In this document: positions 24,181 to 36,759 of the stretch, one piece after another
How positions within the stretch are numbered: position 1 is the stretch's first letter
Layout of the letters: each line of letters begins with the position of its first letter
Translations under genes and position numbers: made by a program
Notes under the pieces: model-generated
What the model saw: the letters and a program-made list of their open reading frames with translations, nothing else
Database searches by the model: none
Told to the model about the DNA's origin: nothing
NCBI GenBank assembly: GCA_026874595.1
Contig: CM049309.1
Location: 8,147,076 to 8,211,075, forward strand
Direction of reading: 5' to 3'
Source: Sipunculus nudus
Lineage: Eukaryota > Annelida > Sipuncula > Golfingiida > Sipunculidae
DNA length: 64,000 nucleotides

Positions 24181-24886
24181 CTAGTCATTTCTTGGCGCTG
24201 CAGGTGCCATAGTATCCCCAGGAAATTAACCACCCCCCGCTTCATGAATAAGCCCCCATCTTCAAAGGCATATACTGACACTTGGCAACCCACCAAGGTG
24301 ACTTTCATATATCAACATGAGAAACAATATTTTTCACCAAGTATGGGATTATTCAAGGTCAAGGTCACTCTAATAGGAGAGGTCATGTTCCCAATTTAAA
24401 TATACCTGATCCCATTACCCATATCTATGTGTATGTATAATAAGAAAGAAATCTGTCCATAAGTTCTTTGAGTTATAATGCTCACAGTACTGTCAAAAGG
24501 CAATGATGGGTGAATTAAAAGGCGCTAAAACAAGAAAAAGATAATAGGTGGCACCACCGGTTTCTGGTACTTGACAATGCTATCCAAGATCTTCTGCAAC
24601 TAGATTTTTGGATCAATCCATGCAATATTTTGTGAGATATTTAAGAATTTGTGTAATTTCCTACCATAATGGACCCTATTCCAGGTCAAGGTCACTCTCC
24701 TAGAAAAGGTCATGAATTGATTTTATACATAGAGTTCTTTGTCTCACCCATATCTATGCACATGTTATATGTTTAGTAAAGATCCGTGTAACATTTTTTT
24801 AGTTATCTCACAGACATAATTTATCTGCGGAAGTGGTGAGACTGACATAAAACCATAGTATCCCCTGACTTTGTCTGGAGATACAA
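24181..24886 (-). mobile_element. HINE-B, compact complete copy
   Basis: It starts CTAGTCATTTCTTGGC, where GGCGC-TGCAGGTGCC forms the hairpin, then TATCCCCAGG, and ends GTATCCCCTGACTTTGTC then TGGAGATACAA before T. One core palindrome (GGTGGCACCACC, about 24547) and two TCAAGGTCAAGGTCACTC boxes are present. A and T flank the element. At 706 bp it is the shortest complete HINE-B here. Confidence 0.88.
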
Positions 24887-25496
24887 TGATGCCAATTTAA
24901 GTTTCCAATAATTCTGTCCAGGACTTTCAGAAGAGTTCTCCAGAAATGAACACTGTGGGGTAAGTGGTGGAACCTAGCTGGAATATTCTGACAGATACAG
25001 TTTCATTAAAACATCAGCATGTACAACATATAGGTATGAAATCATTGTGATAGCAGACTGACATCACATTCAGACAACTGTTTCCTAGATTGAGGTCAGG
25101 ACTGACAAACACTGGAACACACCTTAGTTCCTGGTCTGTGGAATTTAACACCTAATTATGCACATAATTATTTTGCTTGTTAGTTTGCACTCTGAATGAC
25201 AGACTGACTCATCAGTAAATAAACATGGTTACTCTGTAGCACTTTACAGTGATCCTGCTGATTATGTGTTGATAAACCCTAATTCTTCCTTGAATCTGAC
25301 TCCCCATCACACCCTTGTCATTACGCTAACTTGTTATCACTAACAGTGACCTGCGTTTTCATTATCATCAAACTGATCATAAATCTGCCTCCATACTGTT
25401 ACTTCCATCTCATAATCCTATGCAAGGCATCATGGTGGTTAAGGCTGATGAACGTTTGTTCATTCTCTTAGCAATTATCACCTGATCATTTGAGAA
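24887..25496. other. Unassigned unique sequence
   Basis: No repeats shared within the window and no convincing exon were recognised. Confidence 0.5.
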
Positions 25497-25537
25497 CAAG
25501 GGACCCATGGGTCACTGCGCTCAGCTGAACTTTATTT
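25497..25537 (-). mobile_element. HINE-C left end joined to HINE-B core
   Basis: CAAGGGACCCATGGGTCA and GCTCAGCTGAAC are followed at once by HINE-B core. The HINE-B hairpin end is missing, so this is either a chimeric element or a deletion junction. Its partner right end may be at 32687. Confidence 0.7.
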
Positions 25538-25863
25538 AATATATATTTATATGCATAATATGAAAGAAATCTGTCCATTAGTTTTTGACTTATAATGCTC
25601 ACAGTACTGATAAGTGGCAATGATGGGGTATTAAACAGCACAAAAACAAGTAAAAGAATAACAGGTGGCGCCACCTGTTTCCGGTACATGACAATACTAT
25701 CCAAGATCTTCGGTCAAGTTGATTTTCGGACCAATCCATGCATCCCTTATTGAGATATTAATGATTTTGTTTAATTTTCACCATATATGGCAATATTCAA
25801 GGTCAAGGCCACTCTAATAGGAAAGGTCATGACCCAAATATATATATATACATCATCCCATAT

Positions 25864-26684
25864 CAGGGCTCGCCCTGCTTCCAAAAAAACTTTAGCCAAA
25901 CTTTTAGCCAACAAGAATTTTCTGTAGCCATTTCAGAAACACTTTAGAAAGGACTTATTCTCTGAATAATATGAAATATCCATATTTAACACTGAGCAGA
26001 ATTCACTTTTATTTCACAATCTTATAGTCTCTTGTTTTGCTTATTCAGTTAGGCTTCAAAAATGTTCTTTGTTTCCAGTATTCAGACCAACTCCAAGAAA
26101 ACCTAGCCAGTGTAAAATTGAATTTTATTGGGGGTTTGAGCCATGGAGCATAAAAAGGGTCACCTCATAGATCTTGTACAAGTCACAAATAATTGAAATT
26201 ACAGCTAATTATATCACAGTAATGGTTCAGTTAATTGTTTTATGATCTTAAGGATAAATTATGTATAAATGTGTAACAGAGTTACAGTGTGCATATTTAT
26301 GCAGGATATCATTTGATTACCATGTACCAGCCTTCTATAGTCAGGGTGGGGGTAATATCACAACCTGGTTCCTCGCTCCTTTTTTTGGACAGTGTGACAA
26401 CATGGGAGGGCCTGGTATATACATTTTGGTTTATTTACTTGCAACGTATGTGTGAATTAATTTAATCTGAGCAATGAAAAAAAATATTAAAAATAAAATA
26501 AATTCCCTAACTACCTACTTTAAATTTTTCACCACTGTAATCGGAAACAAAGAACTTATTTTTTAGGCCTAAGGGCATTGGAAAGATGCTCCTCGCCAAT
26601 AAATTAGCCAGAGAGAATTTTGTTTCGCCAGATCTCCCCATTGCTAGCCATTGGCGAACTGGCGAATAGGCAGGGCGAGCCCTG
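25864..26684. mobile_element. hAT-like MITE, 821 bp
   Basis: Inverted ends CAGGGCTCGCCCTGC and GCAGGGCGAGCCCTG bracket 821 bp. The flanks repeat CCATAT on both sides (25858-25863 and 26685-26690). Ends starting CAGGG are typical of hAT elements, whose duplication is normally 8 bp. Only 6 bp match here, so either two bases have mutated or the superfamily assignment is wrong. The interior has no transposase frame. Removing one duplicate restores the HINE-B core. Confidence 0.8.
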
Positions 26685-27153
26685 CCATATTCCATGTCTA
26701 TGTATATGCATAATATGAAAGAAATCTGTCCATAAGTTTTGACTTATAATGCTTACAGTACTGTTAAGTGGCAATGAAGGGGGTATTAAACGGCACGAAA
26801 ACAAGTAAAGAATAACAGGTGGCGCCACCTGTTTCCGGTATATGACATTACTATCCAAGATCTTTGGTCAAGTTGATTTTTCGACCAATCCATACATCCC
26901 TTGTTGAGATATTAATGATTTTGTGTGATTTTTACCATATATGGCAATATTCAAGGTCAAGGCCACTCTCATAGAAAAGGTCATGACCCCATTTGGTCAA
27001 AAGGTCATTTTAATAAACATCATCCCATAACCCATATTTATGTATATGCATAATATAAAAGAAATCTGTCCATTAGTTTTTTACTTATAATGCTCACAGT
27101 ACTGTCAATTAGCAATTTTGGGGGTATTAAATGGCACAAAAACAATTAAGGAA

Positions 27154-28611
27154 CTAGAATACTGGTAGTCGACAAGCGACTACGTGTATCCGCCAAAATC
27201 AGAGAAGGACTGGTGAAGTGAGGCATGGATTAAGTGGCAAGGGGAAATAGAGTTACATGTGTTACTTATAGAATGGATCTCTGCCACATAAACATGATTG
27301 TAGGTGGTGCCACCTGTTATTTGAATTAGAAACTATCTAAATGGTATACACATGCAAAATTTCATGTGGAAAAGTCAAACCACTGCAGAGATGTGGGTGA
27401 TTTTATCCCTCCGCAGACAAACAGATGGACGCTGTGCAAAAATGGCTGTTGGTGGCGCCACTATTTTTGTCTATGTTATAAAGCTATCCAAGGGCTACAT
27501 TTGTGTAATTTTTTTTTCCTGATTGGTCAAACGAGTCCGGAGATATAAGCATTAATCTCTGCAGTGTGAATGTGAATGTAGGTGGCGCCACCTGTCATAA
27601 AATCAAGAAAGCTATGCGGGATGTATACGCATGCCGAATTTCAGGTAAATTGGTCAAACCACTGCAGAGATATGAGTGATTTTAACCCAAGGCAGACAAA
27701 CAGATGGACCCTGTGTGAAAATGGCTGCAGGTGGCACCACCATTTTTGTGTATATTATAAAGCTATCCAAGGGCTACATTTGTGTAAAATTTTTATCCTG
27801 ATTGGTCGAACGGTTCCTGATATATGAACTTGGATGTCTGCAGCGTGAAGGTGAAGGTAGGTGGCGCCACCTGTCAAAAATCAAGAAAGCTATCTAGGAT
27901 GTATAAGCATGCCGAATTTCAGGTGAATTAGTCAAACCACTGCAGAGATATGAGCAATTTTAACGTAAGGCAGACAAACAGATGGACGCTTTGCAAAAAT
28001 GGCTGCAGGTGGCACCACCATTTTTGTGTATGTTATAAAGCTATCCAAGCGCTACATTTGTGTAAAAAAATTTCCCTGATCGGTCAAACAGTTCCTGAGA
28101 TATGAGCTTGGATGTCTGCAGCGTTAACGTGAATGTAGGTGGCGCCACCTGTCATAAAATCAAGAAAGCTATCTAGGATGTATACGCATGCTTAATTTTA
28201 GGTGAATTAGTCATACCACTGCATAGATATGATGGATTTTAACCCAAGGCAGATGAACAGATGGACACTGTGCAAACATGGTTGCAGGTGGTGCCACCAT
28301 TTTTTGTGTATGTTATAAAGCTATCCCAGGGCTACATTTGTGTAAAAACTTTTCCTGATCGGTCAAACAGTTCCCGAGATATGTGGGTTTATGTGTGGAA
28401 ACAGACGCACAAACGGACGCTTGGCAGAGAGGAAAGGTCAGAGGTCAAGGTCACTTGGTTAGGCACCAGTTCACATGTGACCCGATAATTTGTGTAAGTT
28501 TCAGAAAAATCCGTCCAGTAGTCTCAGAGGAGTTTTCCGGAAACGAATGCGGCTGCGGCGGAACCCAGTCAAAAACATAGTATCCGCAAAACTTCGTTTT
28601 GGCGGATACAA
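27154..28611 (-). mobile_element. HINE-A, complete, nested in HINE-B
   Basis: It runs from CTAGAATAC with hairpin GTAGTCGACAAGCGACTAC to GTTTTGGCGGATACAA. Core palindromes lie near 27301, 27451, 27582, 27730, 27861, 28009, 28138 and 28287, giving a unit of about 277 bp. The flanks GGAA and TAATAGGTGG rejoin to the intact HINE-B sequence seen at 54204-54216 (GAATAATAGGTGG), showing A^T insertion without duplication. Units 2-4 are more alike than to unit 1. Confidence 0.92.
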
Positions 28612-28966
28612 TAATAGGTGGCACACCAGTTTCTGGAACATGACAACCCTATCCATGATCTTCCATCAACTTGATTTTGGGATCAATCCGTGCAAGATTT
28701 CTTGAGATATTTAAGAATTTTTGTGATTTTCCCGAAAACTGGACTTGTTCAAGGTCAAGGACACTCTCCTAGTAAAGGTCATGACCTCGTTTTTAATACG
28801 CATCGTCCTCAAACCCATATCTATACATATACCAAGTTTGGTAAAGATCCGTGAAATATTTTTTGAGTTATCGCGCCAACAAGATTTATTTGAGGCGGCG
28901 GCGGCAGTGACGGCGGCGGGACTGGTATGAAAACATAGTATCCCCTGACTTTCTCTGGGGATACAA

Positions 28967-29412
28967 TAATACACATTTAATTTATTCACTGTAATAAAAT
29001 GCAGTAAAATTAGAATTATACTTTTTCAAAAAGTATAACTATATATTGTACTCTGTAATATATGTAACTTGTGACCTGAAACCTTTAATCATGCAATAAT
29101 TATATAAGGGAAAAAAAAGTTATGGGCCAAAGACATACCACAGAATACTGTGGATTCAGAATTGTTCCTTGGGTTTTTATTTTCGTGGAATTTGTGGGTA
29201 ACCTTTATCCACAAAATTAAAAACCTAGCAATCATTAGGTTTAATAAAAGTCCATCGACCCTGTGCATTAAGTAATCGTGTTGGCCCGCTTTCATCATCC
29301 ATGCTAGTAAATTATACTGATAAATAATACGCTAAGAAAACAATATGTAACTTGTGACCTGAAACCTTTTAATCATGCAATAATTATATAAGGGAAAAAA
29401 AAGTTATGGGCC
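28967..29412. repeat. 75-bp direct repeat pair around unknown segment
   Basis: A block containing GTAACTTGTGACCTGAAACC and ATTATATAAGGG lies at about 29058-29134 and again at 29345-29422. The 210 bp between them hold no recognisable element. It could be a local duplication or the remnant of an insertion. Confidence 0.6.
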
Positions 29413-29640
29413 TAAGACCTGCACCTGGCTAGTCTGAGTGAACTTTTGACCTGTACCTGGCTGCACTGAGTGAACTCTTGACCTGCTGCATAATCTGACA
29501 CAGTTGGCAGTCTGCCAAAGCTATAAATAGAATGCAGTTACTGCACTGAGTAAACTCCTGACCCATACCTGGCTGCACTGAGTGAACTCTTGACCTGTTG
29601 CCTAATCTGACACAGTTGGCAGTCTGCCAAAGCTATAAAT
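29413..29640. repeat. 112-bp tandem duplication
   Basis: Two units each end CTGCCAAAGCTATAAATAG (offset 112 bp) and each contain two copies of CTGCACTGAGTGAACTC. Diverged pieces continue to about 29870. Confidence 0.8.
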
Positions 29641-29735
29641 AGATCCAGACTGACCTCTAGCCTGTTGCCAAATCTGAAATAGTAGCCACACCATTGCATA
29701 AGCTCATGCAGGGGCCCTGCCCTGAGGGGCTTGAC

Positions 29736-29802
29736 ACCCATGAAGTGATCACATGGTGCCCATGAGGTGTTCACATGTCACCCATGAGGTGATCACATGC
29801 CA
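29736..29802. repeat. ~24-bp repeat, three units
   Basis: ACCCATGAAGTGATCACATG and two close variants follow one another. Confidence 0.75.
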
Positions 29803-29929
29803 TGTGCTTGGCTGCACTGATTGAACTTTTGACCTATATCTGGCTGCACTGAATGAACTCTTGATCTGTTCCCAAATCTGAAACATCTGTTTACACATAC
29901 TGAAAGACTTTGGTTAAAATTTCTTTTTT

Positions 29930-31194
29930 CAAGCCGACATATTCATAAACTTTTTATCAAGATATCTAGAATAATAAAAGATGCAGTACTTTCATTGTTA
30001 AAGGTCCAATAGTTCTGCCAAAAATCATTCTAGTAAACTTGAACAAAGGCCACCTAAGAATAATTTTTGTGCAATGTTACAGAAGATATAATTGAAATAA
30101 TAATTTTGTAGAAGAACACTATTGCAGTCCTCAGTTTGAAAAAGACATAATAATGGCCATAAGACCAACTTCAGTTTTTCACAACTCAACCAAAAATCAA
30201 CAAACTCAGTATATTCTGATATGATTGAAAGAACCATGTCCTAGGATAATTTCTTTTGAAAAATTGACCAATCAACTTGACAGTTTCATCATTAAGCTGA
30301 AAGAGGCTAAAATTATGAGGTTTTTTGCCCATAAAAAACAGGTCAATGTAGGTGGCACCACTAAATCTACAACTTCAAATATGAGTCATGTGACCAACAT
30401 TTGCACAATACCTGGTAATGCTAGCTTCTGTCATTTCTGAGAGTACTATGTCAGTATGCTTACTTGGCCGAATGACTTTTCAAATTTGTGCAACTCCACT
30501 AAAATTCATCAAATGCAAATCATTTGAACATATTTGAGAGGGCTTGCCTCTGGAATTATTTATGTAAAATATTTAACAATTTGGCTGGACCGTCTACATG
30601 AAGACGACTTTTAAAATATTGTCAGCTTTTTCCTTATAAAATTTAAGTAAATGCAGATAGCAAAAAAATAAGCTGAATCCCACAAAATTTGATATGTGAC
30701 AGATTATTGCATAAAATCTGGGAATGGTAGCACCTGCTATTCCTGAGAAATTATGGATTAATGTACAGTTGACCAATGACCCCCGTACAAAAATAGGTCA
30801 ATTCAGGTGGCGCCACCAATACCTGAATTTCATATATGACTCATGTGACCAACACTGGCAACAAATTTGGTGATGATAGCTCTGGCTGTTTCTGAGACTG
30901 TCATTTTAGTATGCTTTTTTGGACAGATGACTAAGTTCAACTTCCTGAACAAAACTGAGGGAGATGGTATAAAAGATTATTTCTGTGAAATATTGAACAA
31001 TTTGGCTTGAGTGTTTCGTCAGAGAAGATTTTTTTTAGCTTTTTCTCTATAAAATTGAAGAAAATTTTCAGATGGCCAATTTTTTGCATTAAATTTCATG
31101 ATGCTAGCTCCAATCATTTTCAAAATAGTATGGGTAAACGTACAGAAGACAAATGCCGCCACACCATCGCATTACTTCACAGGTTCACTTAAAA
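29930..31194 (-). mobile_element. HINE-D copy, left end unresolved
   Basis: Core palindromes GGTGGCACCACT (about 30350) and GGTGGCGCCACC (about 30806) lie about 457 bp apart, with CAATTTGGCTGGAC and GACTAAGTTCAACTTCCTG boxes. The right end is CACAGGTTCACTTAAAA. The part before 30200 is degraded core. Confidence 0.75.
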
Positions 31195-31539
31195 TTACTA
31201 CAGATGCATATTGAATGCAAAATTGTAATACAGATTCATCTCACTGATGGCAAAATCTAGAATTAATTTGACCATGGATACCAATTATTTATAATCCATG
31301 TACAGCCGTCTTTATATACCCAGAGAGAGCTGTATAGCTGTGATTGTAAACATTGCCTGGCATGAGGAATATCTAAAAATCATAAATCTAAATTAAAAAA
31401 AAATGATTTTAAAAAACATTCTTGTCAATATTAACCATAGATAACCTGAAATCTAAATGTCTAGAGGAATGATGTAATAAATGCTGATAAACTGGTGCCA
31501 GTCTAGATGTATCTAGATGTATCTGTGTATCTGCTTCAC

Positions 31540-32604
31540 ACAGCTAACATATATGGTAAAATGACTCAATTGAACCTTTATAATTCAGCCAAAATTCATT
31601 CTTTGGAACCATAAAAGACAATTATTATAAGAATCATTCAGGGGATTATTCTTGTAAAATATTAAACAAATTGGCCTCAGTAGGGTCAGTCAAAAAAAAT
31701 TTTACAGGTTTATAACTCATATGGGAAAATACAGCAAAATGGCTAAGTTAAGCTTCCCATAACTCAGCCAAAAATCACTGAACCAAAACCATTTGAACAA
31801 ACTTGAATTATCAACATCTAAGGATAATTAATGTGTGAGATTTAAGAATTTGGCCAAGTGGTTATTGAGGAGAAGATCTTTGTAGCCACTGAGGTAAAAT
31901 GGGCTGTTACAGCATATGACTACATTCAGCTTCCCATAACTCAGCCAAAAGTCACTGAACTTAGACCATTTGAACAAATTTCAGAAAGCACTACCCTAGG
32001 ATCATTTCTGTGCGATATTAAACTATTTGGCCATATGGTTTCAGAGAGAAGTGTTTTGTAGCCGTCAGTATTATACGGGCACTGATGACCCTCGTACAAA
32101 AAAGGTCGATGCAGGTGGCGCCACCAATACCTCAATTTCAGATATGTCTCATGTGAACAACATTGGCATAAAATTTGGTGATGATAGCTCCAGCCGTTTC
32201 TGAGATTGTAATTTTAGTATGCTTTTATGGACAGATGACTAAGTTCAACTTCCTGCAACTCGGCCAAAAATCACCAAACTTAAACCATTCAAACAAACTT
32301 GAGAAAGATTATTCCAGGAATCATTTCTGTGAAATATTGGACAATTTGGCTGAACAGTTTCGGAGAAGAAGATTTTTAAAGCTTTTTTAGCTTTTTCCCT
32401 ATAAAATCTAAGAAAATGCAGTTAGCCAAAAAATAAGCAAAATCCAATATAGTTTTTTAGATGACTAATTTTTTTAATAAAATTTCGTGATGCCACCTCT
32501 TGCCGTTTTCAAGATAGTATGGGTTAACGTACAGACGACGGACAACGGCCGACGGACGCCAGACGACGCCACACCATCGCATAAGCTCACAGGTTCGCTA
32601 AAAA
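31540..32604 (-). mobile_element. HINE-D copy
   Basis: Repeated core boxes (AACTCAGCCAAAA.TCACTGAAC, GGCGCCACCAATACCTCAAT at about 32118) lead to a well-preserved end: ACGGACAACGGCCGACGG, then CACCATCGCATAAGCTCACA and GGTTCGCTAAAA before T. The left hairpin end is not found. 31195-31539, between this and the previous copy, holds nothing recognisable. Confidence 0.78.
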
Positions 32605-32687
32605 TGTGTAAATGTATTTAATAATTCTAACAAGGCCTACAGGCCATTCCTATACCTCAGCTGACTTTCAGGCCGCTAAGCTTAAAA
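32605..32687 (-). mobile_element. HINE-C right-end remnant
   Basis: CTATACCTCAGCTGACTTTC and GGCCGCTAAGCTTAAAA form a diverged HINE-C terminus. The next HINE-C left end follows directly with no spacer. Confidence 0.65.
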
Positions 32688-33767
32688 CAAGTGACCCGTG
32701 GGTCATGACGCTCAGCCGACTGACTTGTTGACAATATGTCCTTGCACAGACAACTAATTAAGATAATGTAGGTGACATCATTGTTCATACACATTAGCTT
32801 AAGTTCATCAAGACCCATATGCACAACAAATCTGATGACAAACCAACCAGCCTTTCATGAGGAATCTGGCAATTTGTGTGTATTCTGCATTATTTCTAGG
32901 GTGCTCAAACATACCCTAAAACTGTGAGAGTATAGGTCACTTGAGAATATAGCCAATTTCAGGTTTCTGGGGAGAACTTTTGAGGAACTCTCAGGATGTC
33001 AAGTTAGAAGATTCTGGGCCCAAAGGTTATGATTTGTGCCCTACTTTGGTATCAAATTTTCAATTATTCTGAGGGATGCTTATAAGCCCCATAGCTCAGA
33101 AAATATGAGTAACAGAGACCTAAATTCACGTTTCCAAGGAGACTTTTCATAGACCTCTCTGGATTTTAGGTTAGACTATTCTAGGTCCAATGTTTATGAT
33201 TTGTACCCTGCTTTGGTATCAAAGTTTTAATTATGATGGGGGGGGGGGGGGGGTGCTTATGAGCCCAATAGCTCAGAGAATATGGGTAACAGAGACCTAA
33301 TTTCATGATTCCATGGAGACTTTTCATGCACCTCTCTGGATGTAAAGTGAGAAGATTCTATGTCTAGTTGTTACGATTTGAGCCCTGTTAACAGATGACC
33401 ACATCTTTTAAAGTCTAAAAAATAGATAAAAAATATTAAAATATCGAAAAAAAAAAAGGTGGCACCACCAGTCTGCAGGAACTGATGAAAAACTCCATGA
33501 TGAATATCCATGCAAAGAACCATGGTGATCAATGCATTAGTTGTTCAGATACTTGAGCTTTTGTATCAAATTTTTCATTATTCTGGGGGGTACTTCGTAG
33601 CCCCATAGCTTGAAGAATATGGGTACCAGAGACCTAATTCCAGGTTTTCCACAGAGACTTTTCATGTTCCTCCCTGCATGTCAAGACAGAAGATTCTTAG
33701 TCTAGCGGTTACGATTTGTGCCCTGTTAACAGATAACCACATCTTTAAATGTCTCAAAAAAGAGAAA

Positions 33768-34739
33768 CAAGGGACCTATGGGTCACTGTGCTCAGCTGAC
33801 GTTAACCTTGAAGGTAAAAATCTAAAATAATATCAAATGGAGATAAAGTGTAAGAGGAAGAGGTAATAAAGGCCATGGTTGGTTTATATGATTGGTTTGT
33901 ATTGATGACCAAGAAATTGTTGCAAATAATATTTTGTGACCTGACCATGTGTTTCCTAATGTTGAAACTGAAGCATGTGAGCAGTTTGTGAACAAATGAT
34001 CTGTACAATTACCATGATCATTAGTTGGCTTTTTGATTAACTGTTGACATTTCAGTAGTTTACACATTTGTTCAATCGAATCTTTTTTTTGTATAATATA
34101 TATTATTAAATATATGTTTTTTTTATGAAATGTATACAGTTGAAATATAACTAATTGACAACATAAAACATGGCAAACAAAGCCTGATCTCAAATTCTGC
34201 TGATGCAGGAAAATAATGAACAAATGTTTGTAATAAATCCTCATTTTTTTATAACATCAATTTTTTTTTTAATTTAAGTTTATATTTCTATACATTTTCA
34301 ATATAACATATATATCTGAATATAAAAGTTGATTCATAATTCTCAATTGCATCATCATAAATCCAATCTTGTCAGATAATACCACATCATGCATACAAAT
34401 GTTTATTTATTTTTTACCACAAAAATATATCTTTTAAATCTGCAAAACAATAAATATCTAAAAAAATACTTGATTTAGATTTCACAATTTTTAATTGTGT
34501 CTTTATTTATCCATAATGTGCTTCATATTTTATCATAATTTAAGCATACTGATGGGTTCCATTATGATTGGTAAAATCATTTAAAAGAAAAATGATTTCT
34601 TTAAAAATGCTACATTACACAACATTGCATCTTCTGGATTACACCTTGAATTACTTTTTCAAGGAAAGTTTTTACATATCAGAGTGGAAACAGCATTACA
34701 ATTAAGGAGATACAGTGAACACTTGGTGAGTTGGGTTTG

Positions 34740-34771
<32 letters not shown>

Positions 34772-35660
34772 GTTGATTTGGGTCGGTGATATGAGAATAA
34801 CTGTACACCTGTCACAGCAGGGGATCTCCCCCAGTGACTGTAACAAATCAGAAACCCTGGCATAGCTGACTTCCAGTGACCTGGAGTGGGACCCTGCATC
34901 TGTAATCTGTAATCAAAGCAAATGACTACAATAGAGCTTCAAGAAAAAAATCAATAACTAGCTTAATTTTCAAGCTTTTACTTCCAAATTTCAGATTTAA
35001 ACAAATTAAATATTTATGCTTACATGCTGTGAAAATTAAATCAATATTACTTACAGGAAAAAAAATGTGCCATGGTCAAAGTTGGGCAAAATTTAAGGTA
35101 CTGATTTTATTTTTATGCTAATAACTTAAAAAATTTACAAAATTCAGATCTAATTTTGGGTAAACAATTGAATCTTAATTAAACATAGTTATATACTTGG
35201 GAAAATAGACTCTAGTTTCAGAATTTTTTCATGTTAAGTGAGTAAATATTTTTCCTGATTTTTTACAAAGTCCATTATGTTTGGGCCCATAACTTAAAGA
35301 ATTTACACTTAACAGACTTAATTTCTGGCATGTACATAGCAACTATATAGAAGAATATTTATGGTAAATATGAGGAAAAACAGATGAGTGGTTTTGATAT
35401 TAGGCAGTCCTGAAGTGTGAAAATAGGATTTTAATAAAAAATTGAGGTTTTTCCTTAATTTCTCAAAGGAACGAAGTCGCAAAGACCCAGTTTTCAGCTT
35501 GGTAGGAGATCTTGGGGACATCTAACATTATGCTGAATTTTGGATTCCTAGGTCTTACGGTTTCAAAACGTGCCACATCTACGGACGGACGGACAGACGG
35601 ACAACGGACAATGGACCACGACTATAGCTCAGATGACTTATAGTCAGCTGAGCTAAAAAA
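33768..35660 (-). mobile_element. HINE-C, inner copy (long-core type)
   Basis: The ends are HINE-C (CAAGGGACCTATGGGTCA; CAGCTGAGCTAAAA). The interior is instead the long, T-rich core also found at 59000-62274 (CCATGGTCAAAGTTGGGC, TTTGGGCCCATAACTTAAAG, AGTGGTTTTGATATTAGGC). A poly-G run interrupts it. The open frames at 33822-34244 have no recognisable motif. Confidence 0.82.
34741..34770. repeat. Poly-G tract, 30 bp
   Basis: Uninterrupted run of 30 G. The true length may differ because homopolymers of this size are often misassembled. Confidence 0.95.
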
Positions 35661-36064
35661 TCGTAAAAAAATCGAAAAAATACAGGTGGCACCACCAGTC
35701 TGCAGAAACTGATGAAAAACTCCATGATGAATATCCATGCAAAGAATCATGTTGATCAATACATTAGTTGTTCAGATACTTGAGCTTTTGTATCAAATTT
35801 TTCATAATTCCTGGGGGGTAATTTGGAGTCCTATAGCTTGAAGAATATGGGTACCAGGGACCTAATTCCAGGTTTCCAAGGAGACTTTTCATGGACCTAA
35901 CTGGATGTAAAGTTAGAAGATTCTAGGTCCAGTGTTTACGATTTGTGCCATGTTAACAGATGACGGCATCTTTTAAGGTCTCAAAATCGAGAAAAAAAGG
36001 GTTAAACTGATGGACAAAGAGTGATCGCTATAGCTCAGATGACTTACAGTCAGCTGAGCTAAAA

Positions 36065-36291
36065 AACTGATCTGGTACATCTACTTCCCTAACTGAGTGA
36101 TGAAGTTTGTTGCCCCCCCCCCCCCCAAGAACACACACATACACTGACTGACTGAAGGTGATAATTGCCCTCTGAGCCCTACAGTTGGTCGGGTCTGAGA
36201 CCCATACCCTGGAAGCTCCCTAGACATAAATTTAGAACTGGAGTAAAAAATTAAGATGCCATCAAGGTAAGCAGAAAGTTGACCCAGCCAC
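36065..36291. other. Unique sequence with poly-C tract
   Basis: A run of about 14 C at 36113-36126. It is otherwise unique sequence next to the exon candidates. A short (CA)n tract follows at 36421-36437. Confidence 0.6.
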
Positions 36292-36380
36292 CAGCAGGAG
36301 GGGGAGGAGGGTCAATGACAGGAGCCTGTTCATCCGTCAACCAGCGTGACAGCTCGGACCCCTCACACCAGAATCCCCTG
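36292..36380 (-). CDS. Probable exon (B) of unidentified minus-strand gene
   Basis: On the minus strand a strong acceptor (CTTTACTTTTTGTGTCCTAG|CAG|GGG, a NAGNAG pair) opens a frame including RGFWCEGSELSRWLTDEQ, then APVIDPPPPP. The frame joins that of exon A at 36522-36628: AAG ATC CT|C AGG. Either acceptor keeps the frame. The donor is unclear (GCTG|GTGGCT at 36290 or GG|GTCAAC at 36282). The peptide is strongly protein-like, with a polyproline run, but no domain is recognised. Confidence 0.6.
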
Positions 36381-36521
36381 CTAGGACACAAAAAGTAAAG
36401 CCAATATCGTCATCAGCCCAAACACACACACACACACAAGACTACACAAACACACATCACCCCAGGTTTGGAAGATATTTATGAAAGTAAGATAAAACTT
36501 AGTTTGCATGGTCATACTTAC

Positions 36522-36628
36522 AGGATCTTGTCAGTCAAGAAGCATTGTGCTGCATCTTCTTTACCACAGCGTCAGGATACCCAGTCACTCTGTGACTCTG
36601 ACACTCTACAGACCGTGTACTTGATATT
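36522..36628 (-). pseudogene. Probable exon (A) with an in-frame TGA
   Basis: Acceptor TGATATGTTTCAG| and donor GATCCT|GTAAGTATG are both strong. Length is 107 bp, phase 0 in and 2 out, matching exon B. The frame reads YTVCRVSESQSDWVS, then TGA (36572-36574), then RCGKEDAAQCFLTDKI. All other frames are also closed. The TGA is followed by CGC, so loss of a CGA codon by CpG decay is the simplest explanation. Sequencing error, a null allele or selenocysteine are alternatives. Confidence 0.5.
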
Positions 36629-36759
36629 CTGAAACATATCAGAACCATACTTAAGGAGACATGACTCAAACTAGAAATATGCATTTTCAGGAATGCAGGC
36701 CTGAGAATGCAGGCCTTCGCCATGTGGGCAGTCCTTTTTGTGGGATGCTCCCCAAAAAC

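Larger units (their letters stand above)
25538..28966 (-). mobile_element. HINE-B core and right end, interrupted twice
   Basis: About 325-bp units run through 25538-25863, 26685-27153 and 28612-28966, each with an ACAGGTGGCGCCACC-type palindrome and ATTCAAGGTCAAGGCCAC. The right end is the hairpin GTATCCCC...GGGGATAC with CAA before T. Interruptions are a hAT-like MITE (25864-26684) and a complete HINE-A (27154-28611), and core sequence resumes correctly after each. A GGCGGCGGCGG run precedes the end. Confidence 0.85.
32688..36064 (-). mobile_element. HINE-C, outer copy (337-bp core)
   Basis: The left end is CAAGTGACCCGTGGGTCA, the right end CAGTCAGCTGAGCTAAAA. The core units carry GGTGGCACCACC and GATACTTGAGCTTTTGTATC. 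A second HINE-C (33768-35660) interrupts the A-rich link of a core unit: AAAAGAGAAA precedes it and TCGTAAAAAAATCGAAAAA follows, as in intact units. A 14-G tract lies near 33240. Confidence 0.85.

Noticed and set aside
24241-24300. Short C-rich run considered as a possible promoter
   Set aside because: It is part of the HINE-B left-end module, repeated at 37785 and 52280.
33822-34244. 140-codon minus-strand frame
   Set aside because: Lies within a HINE-C interior; composition is AT-driven and there is no motif or splice context.
36572-36574. Selenocysteine reading of the exon A TGA
   Set aside because: No SECIS element could be identified by eye and CpG decay of CGA is simpler; kept only as an alternative.
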